Positions 58,036 through 64,000 of a DNA stretch of 64,000 bases are shown piece by piece; within the stretch, counting starts at the first letter, position 1, and the number at the start of each line of letters is the position of its first letter. Made by a program: the position numbers and the translations under genes. The DNA comes from Phaseolus vulgaris (lineage: Eukaryota > Streptophyta > Magnoliopsida > Fabales > Fabaceae). The stretch is taken from assembly GCF_000499845.2 (NCBI RefSeq), contig NC_023750.2:9073845-9137844 (forward strand). Direction: 5' to 3'. The notes under the pieces are model-generated. The model did not search any database and was not told the DNA's origin. It saw only the letters and a list, made by a program, of their open reading frames with translations.

Positions 58036-59547
58036 CTAGCGGGAACACAGGCACTCACGTGCCTGTGTATCTGCATTTTTCATTTTTACTATTTATATAT
58101 TCATATAATTTTAATAAATATTAAATTATATGAGAAAATATGTAAATTATCTAAATGCACCATTGATAATAGTTTTATTAAGATTTTATGTTAATTTTTT
58201 TATATTTTCATTTTATTGTTTTTGAATATTAAATTTTGATTTAACTTGGGTGTAATCTTGAACTTTGTAAGGTTATCAAGATTAAAATTAAGGTTTAAAA
58301 AAAATGGACCAGCAAACAATGTCAAAACATAATGCAAATGGTTGTATGTTGGAAGTTGTAGAATCTATCACCATATCAATTGAATCCACATCTTCCATGG
58401 CAAAGAAGTTGAAAAAAATAAAATAATAAACTAAATACAAATTACCAAACTTCCAACTTATGTAATATCTAATAGATCAAAGCACTAGTAGACATAAAAA
58501 CTTTGCCCGCAAAGCTGGGCTTAGGATTCATACAAAAATATAAAAAAAAATTAAGAAAGCAATAGAAACAAAAATGTTCAAATCCTATAACAATGAGACA
58601 CGTCTCTACTTCTAACGCTTTGGGAAGTGCGAGAAGGAGGAAACAATGGTGGTTGTTGTTGTACAGTGGTGATTGAAGAGGGACTAAGATGGGTGAGAGT
58701 AGGGGAAGAACATGGAGCGTGAAGGAAGAGGGTACAAAATGTGTCAAAATTTATGAGCATTTTTTTTCTTTGGATGTAACGGGTGAAAACTACTCCTTAT
58801 AAGGAAGTGGAAGAAAGTGGTAACCGCTCAACTACTCCTTATAAGGGAGTGGATGTAACTGGTGAAAACTACTCCTTCGTAAGAAAGTGGATGTAAATGG
58901 TGACGGTGAAAACTACTGAAGAAAGTGATAACCGCTCAGTAATAATCAAATTGTTCACGTTTGGTCACTACTCGCATTTCCTAATATTTATTTCTCTCTC
59001 ATAAAACAGACACCCCCTCTCATTATGCAATTAATTTTCAAAATAAATTATCTCTTTCAATTCAAACGGTTGCTCCATTTATTTCAAATATTTTATTAAA
59101 TTTATTTCTCTCTCATACAACAGACACTCTCTCATTATGCAATTAATTTTCAAAATAAATTATCTCTTTCAATTTATAACCACTCCTCCACCTCTCTTTC
59201 AATTCATAACCGTTCATCCACCTCTTTTTCAATTCATAACTGTTCCTCCACATCTTTTTCAATTCAAAACCGCTTTTCCACCTCTCTTTCAATTCAAAAC
59301 CGCCTCACTACGTATACCAAATATTGTAGAAAAAATAAGAAACGGCACAATGACCATAATACAATAATAAAATTAAATATTAATATAAGGATAAAATGGG
59401 AAAAAAATTAAGAGCAGCTAAGAGAGGAATAAGAAATGACACAATGACCATAATACAATAATAAAATTAAATATTAATATAAGGATAAAATAGAGAAAAA
59501 AATTAAGAGCAGTTAAGAGGGGAATCCCCTTTATATATAGGTATAGA
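58036..59547 (-). mobile_element. Non-autonomous Helitron, 1.5 kb
   Basis: On the minus strand the element starts TCTATACCTATATATAAAGG (59547) and ends with a hairpin of two inverted CACAGGCAC-type arms, a short spacer and CTAG (58036). It is flanked by A on the 5' side and T on the 3' side, the AT insertion site of Helitrons, and the host DNA on both sides is the same ATT microsatellite. No Rep/helicase gene is present. Internally there are short tandem repeats: an ACTACTCCTTATAAGG motif (58790-58920), a roughly 30-bp TTTCAATTCATAACCG unit (59165-59300), and a duplicated block near 59330-59490. Confidence 0.75.
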
Positions 59548-59632
59548 TTAATAATATAATTTTTATTATTAATAATAATAATAAGTATAAATTATATTAA
59601 TAATAATAAGTATAATAAAAATCGCAATATGA
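59548..59632. repeat. ATT microsatellite, right remainder
   Basis: AT-only triplet-rich sequence continuing the array interrupted by the Helitron. Confidence 0.7.
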
Positions 59633-59995
59633 CAAAAGAATTTGTCTGGTTTATTGGTTACTACTTCTCTGGTGGTAACTGAGAGGACTTGGCTTCAAGT
59701 CCTACCTAATGTCGATATTGTTCTTAATAGAACGTAATGAACAATCGAAGGGACTTTAACGAGGCACAAACCAACGTGGCGGATATTCAAAGTCGCATCC
59801 AAATGAGCCCATTTGGCCGATTTCCCGTACGATGACTTATAGCGGCTACACCGCTTCGGTAGCTTCATGTCGTTGCCTCCGATGTTTTTTGAAGTAGTTT
59901 TTCCCAACATTCGGTGCAATGGTTACCATGATAGCTGCGAAGAAAAGAAAGTCAACAGATATCGAGTCGAATGCAAGTAAAGAAAAAAGGGAAAG
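59633..59995. other. Unassigned sequence between microsatellite and Copia LTR
   Basis: Less AT-rich than its surroundings. A 74-codon minus-strand frame (59919-59695) contains GGNDMKLPKRCSRYKSSYGK, which I do not recognise. A stretch near 59690 (GGCTTCAAGTCC) looks faintly like a tRNA T-arm, but no tRNA folds. It may be a gene fragment or part of a repeat. Confidence 0.3.
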
Positions 59996-60467
59996 TGTGG
60001 GTTATGACTCACCTTTCCATTTTCTTGGCATAATTGGGAGGTTTCTTACTACAATTAATTGTCATCAAAGGGAGGTTAATTACCATTAATTGTATTTATT
60101 ATTGTTGTCTCCTAGAACCACTATATATAGTGGCTTCCTTCAAGCAATGTAACACACAACAAATAGCAACACACACTTGCTTCCTCTCTCTTTTCCTATA
60201 CTCTCTATTTCTGCTCTTGGGTGTAAGTGTTTAACCCATATAGAGAATTTGTTTTGAGGCTATTTATCTATTAGCCTGAGAGGAATTCATTGTACTCCCA
60301 ATACCATTATAGTGGAAGTTTTGGCTCTATCGTTGGTGGTTTTTTACCTCTATTTAAAGGGGTTTTCCACCTAAAAATTTCTGGTATCATTTTCATTTTC
60401 CTTGTTAATTTAATTTCTCATAATCTTTGGTTGAAATTATTATGCTTTCGCACACGATATCCCTACA
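59996..60467 (+). repeat. 5' LTR of a Tork/Tnt1-like Copia element
   Basis: Bounded by TGTGGGTT and CCCTACA, ending three bases before the primer-binding site. The left boundary is a best guess from the TG start. It contains a TATA box at 60122-60129. Confidence 0.5.
60122..60129 (+). promoter_or_regulatory. LTR TATA box
   Basis: TATATATA within CCACTATATATAGTGG inside the LTR, upstream of a run of pyrimidine-rich leader sequence. Confidence 0.5.
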
Positions 60468-60470
60468 AAT

Positions 60471-60482
60471 TGGTATCAGAGC
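60471..60482 (+). other. Copia primer-binding site (initiator-Met tRNA)
   Basis: TGGTATCAGAGC, the exact sequence complementary to the 3' end of plant initiator-Met tRNA, three bases after the LTR. Confidence 0.85.
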
Positions 60483-60519
60483 TTTTTTCGATAATTCAAC
60501 CAGGATCTGTTGTTCAATA

Positions 60520-63500
60520 ATGTCAAAATTGGATATTGAGAAATTTGATGGTAAAATCAGCTCTGCTATCTGGCGAGTCCAGATGCTAGCTGTTCTCACC
60601 CAGAAAGGTTTAAAGAAAGTTTTAACAGGTAAAATGATGAGACCAACCACTATGACGGAGGAGTAGTGGGATGAGATGGATGAAAAGGCATTGTCTGCAA
60701 TCCAGTTATGTTTGTCCCGTGAGGTGTTGCGTGAGGTCATCAACGAGAAAACTACAGCATGCATATGGAGTAAATTGGAGTTTCTATACATGACCAAAAG
60801 TCTTGCAAACAAACTTCGGTTAAAGGAGCGACTCTTTACACTCCGAATGTCCGAAGGTACTCCCATCCAATCTCACCTTGATGAATTTAATTCCATCATA
60901 ATTGATTTGGAAAATTTGGATGTTAAAATTGATGATGAGGATAAAGTCGTTCTACTTATTGTTTCTCTACCACCCTCGCATCGACAATTCAAAGAAATTA
61001 TGTTATACGGTAATTATCTTACCTTAAGCTTTGATGATGTCAAGACTAATTTACTAGCCAAAGAGAAATTTGATACTCAAATTCATTCTGGAAGTTCTAG
61101 TGAAGGATTAGTAGTTAGAGGGAGAAACCAAGAGAAAGGTAGGAACAATAAGTATAAATATAGGTCAAAATCTAGAGGCAAGAACTCCAAATATTGTCGT
61201 TGTTGCAAGAAAAAGGGATACGAGATCTCTGAATGCTATAAATTGAAAAATAAGATAGATAGAGAAGATAAAGGAAATGGTAAACAACCAGAAAAATTTG
61301 CCGAAGCTAGTATTGTTGAAACTGAATCCGATGGGGATTGTTTTGTAGCTTCCAACACTGAACAAAGGTCTAAAAATGAATGGATTCTTGATTCTGGTTG
61401 TACTTTTCACATGTCCCACAATAGAGATTGGTTTACCACATATGAACCAATTTATAATGGTCTTGTTTTGATGGGAAACGATGCTCAATGCAAAGTTGTT
61501 GGTGAAGGAACAATCAAAATCAAGACACATGATGGAATTGTTAGAACTTTAACAGGTGTCAGATATGTCCCTAAGTTGAAACGGAATCTCATTTCCTTAG
61601 GCACCCTTGAATCTCATGGGTGTAGATACTCAACTGAAGGTGGAGTTTTAAAAGTGTCTAAAGGAGCTCTTGTGTTACTAAAGCCATTTCGATGTGATAG
61701 TTTGTATGTGTTGCAGGGTTCAACAGTTACAGGTTCTGCAACTGTAGCCTCACCCAACAAAGATAACACCAAGTTGTGGCATATGAGATTAGGCCACATG
61801 AGTGAGAAGGAAATTCTAAACCTCAAGAAGAAGGGTCACTTTGGTAACCACTGTACTAGAAAGGTTGATTTCTGTGAACATTGCATTTTTGGTAAGCAGA
61901 AAAAGGTTAGTTTTTCTAAAGCCATACACATAACCAAAGGTACTTTGGATTATATTCATTCGGATCTTTGGGGTCCGTCAAAAGTTCTCTCCAGAGGTAA
62001 ATGTCGTTATATGATGACAATTATTGATGACTTCTCACGAAAACTATGGGTGTATTTTCTCAAACATAAGAATGAAGCATTTTGCACTTTTAAAGAGTGG
62101 AAATTATTGATTGAGAATCATATTGGCAAGAAGATAAAGAGGCTAAGGTCAGACAATGGCCTTGAGTTCTGTTCGAATGAATTCAATGACTTATGCAAGA
62201 AAGAAGGCATTTCTAGACACCTCACCATCTCAGGGACTCCACAACAGAACGAAGTTGCAGAAAAAATGAATAGAACTATCCTGAAGAGAGTTCGTTGCAT
62301 GTTCTTCCATTCTGGTTTGAGCAAATCTTTTTGGGTTGAAGCGACTTCAACGACATGTTATCTGATAAATCGTTCTCCTAACGGATCAATTGATTGCAAC
62401 ATTCCAGAAGAAGTTTGGTCAGGTAACCCTGTTGATTATTCTAATCTTAAAATATTTGGTTGCCCTGCTTATTCTCATGTAAACCAGGGAAAATTAGAAC
62501 TTCGTGCTAAGAAGTGAATTTTCTTAGGTTATGGCTCAGGGGTTAAAGGCTATCGTTTGTATGACCCAGAATCTCACAAAATAATTCACAATCGGAATGT
62601 GACCTTTAATGAAAAAGCTATGCTCTCTTCTGTAAATGATACTGTCATTTTCTCCATTGATACAGGTGGCCAGGAAGAGGCTCGAGAGAAGGTGGAGTTT
62701 GAGATTAAAACACTCGCTCATGAGGAAGACGTTCCCAATTCCTCCAGTACTCAAGATGATCAAGTCACTGCTATTGATGGTACAAGTGAACATTTGAGTC
62801 CACATGAGCAATGTCCACCTAAACGACGAGGATTACCACAGCCGTGGTCTATGGCTCAAGAACTTCCACAATAGAGACCAAGAAAACCAACTCAAAGATT
62901 AATTGCAGAATCTACTAACATTGCTTATGCTTTAACTATTGCACAAGAGATGGGTGAAGAAGGTGAACCCAAGAATTACTCTGAAGTTATCTCTGGTGAC
63001 GACTCAACAAAATGGATTGTTGCTATGCAAGAAGAAGTTGAGAGTCTTCTCAAAAACGAAACATGGGAATTGGTGAAGTTACCAGAAGGAAAACGAGTCA
63101 TTAGTTGCAAGTGGATCTTTAAGAGAAAAGAAGGGATCCCTGGTGTTGAGAGTACGAGGAATAAAACAAGGTTTCTTGTAAGAGGTTTTGATCAAGAGAA
63201 AGGTATTGACTTTAATGAAGTATTTTCTCCTGTTGTTCATCATACTTCAATACGTATATTACTTGCTTTAGTTGCCTTGTATGATTTGGAGCTGGAACAG
63301 TTAGATGTGAAAATTGCTTTTCTTATGGTAATCTTGAGGAAGAGATTTACATCCAGCAACCTGAGGGGTTCGTTGTTCCTGGAAAGGAGGATCATGTATG
63401 TCGTTTGAAGAAATCTCTCTACGGCTTGAAGCAATCACCAAGACAATGGTATAAGAGGTTTGATTCTTTCATGGTTGGACATGGATACTCCAGAAGTAGC

Positions 63501-64000
63501 TATGATAATTGCGTTTATTTTCAAAAGACATCTAATGGGTCATTTATATACTTGTTGTTATATGTTGATGACATGTTGATTGCCGCAAGAGATAAATCTT
63601 TAGTTAACAAGTTAAAGGCCCAACTTAGTAGTGAATTTGATATGAAGGACTTAGGTCCTGCCAATAAAATTTTAGGAATGGAGATCAACAGAGATCCTCA
63701 AGCTGGAAAACATTTTCTATCACAAAAGAAGTATGTTCTTAAGATGCTTGATAAATTTGGAATGCGAGATTGCAAAGCTGTTAATACTCCAATTGTCGCC
63801 CACTTCAAGTTGTCATCAGATCAGTGTCCAAAATCAGACGAGGACAAAAGGCGCATGTCACATGTCCTGTATTCAAATGCAATTGGAAGTCTCATGTATG
63901 ATATGGTATGTACTAGACCTGATTTAGCTTATGTTGTTAGCATTGTTAGCAGGTTCATGCATAATCCAGACAAGACACACTGGGAAGCCATTAAATTGAT
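60520..64000 (+). pseudogene. Tork/Tnt1-like Copia gag-pol polyprotein, runs off the window
   Basis: The ATG at 60520 (MSKLDIEKFDGKIS) opens one frame through most of the element. Gag is followed by a CCHC-like knuckle with Tyr in place of His (CRCCKKKGYEISEC), protease (WILDSGCTFHMS), integrase zinc region (HMRLGHMSEKEIL, CEHCIFGKQKK) and core (DLWGPSKVLSRGKCRYMM, RSDNGLEF, GTPQQNEVAEKMN). RT follows, with KWIFKRKEG, SLYGLKQSPRQWYKRF and the intact catalytic YVDDML (63565). Breaks seen are in-frame stops at 60664, 62515 and 62872 and a one-base loss near 63324. RNase H and the 3' LTR lie beyond 64000. A recently active but now defective copy. Confidence 0.9.

Noticed and set aside
57507..58124. 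Long Asn- or Ile-rich ORFs on both strands
   Set aside because: They are translations of the ATT microsatellite, with no start context, family or non-repeat residues beyond the edges.
59660..59710. Possible tRNA or SINE A/B-box-like sequence
   Set aside because: A T-arm-like GGCTTCAAGTCC is present, but no acceptor stem or anticodon arm could be folded and there is no poly-A or target duplication.

Overview
This is plant nuclear DNA, very probably from a phaseoloid legume (Vigna/Phaseolus group). The host genes are plant-specific: a G-type lectin receptor kinase, a PORR-domain organelle splicing factor and P4-ATPase fragments. The repeats are typical plant families (Copia, Ty3/gypsy Tat and chromovirus, CACTA, Mutator-like, Helitron), and the LTRs carry motifs common in legume genomes. 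The species call is an inference from style, not a match.

The window is built on a direct segmental duplication. Copy A runs from 1 to about 21332. Copy B runs from about 31804 to 50880. Each holds, in order: an LTR remnant, about 2 kb of spacer, a receptor-kinase gene on the minus strand (A 5216-7845, B 45345-47974, both apparently intact and 806 aa), spacer, a broken 3' end of a WTF1-like gene, and a broken fragment of an ALA1-like lipid flippase gene. The only complete WTF1-like gene (51534-53084) lies just beyond copy B. The signal-peptide end of a third receptor kinase survives at 23130-23231, so the locus was once a tandem array.

The copies differ mainly by later insertions. Copy A received a 7.9-kb foldback Mutator-like element (8358-16262) with a perfect 9-bp target duplication; copy B keeps the empty site at 48537-48545. 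Copy A also received a 2.7-kb deletion derivative of a Tat retrotransposon (17392-20100) and a truncated CACTA transposon (571-2551). Copy B received a 10.4-kb Tat-lineage Ty3/gypsy element (34680-45044) with dual RNase H and an antisense ORF. Between the copies (21333-31803) is a nest of deleted Copia elements. One of them was hit very recently by a chromovirus-like element (24680-29810) that has almost identical LTRs, lacks reverse transcriptase, yet keeps one open 566-codon gag/protease/integrase-like frame.

The right end (54.2-64 kb) holds a decayed Ty3/gypsy gag-pol, a long ATT microsatellite split by a 1.5-kb non-autonomous Helitron (58036-59547), and a nearly complete Tork/Tnt1-like Copia element running off the window.

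Only three host genes look functional: the two receptor kinases and the WTF1-like gene. The most striking features are the giant foldback element with nested tandem arrays, and the near-identity of receptor-kinase exon 1 between copies whose second exons have clearly diverged.
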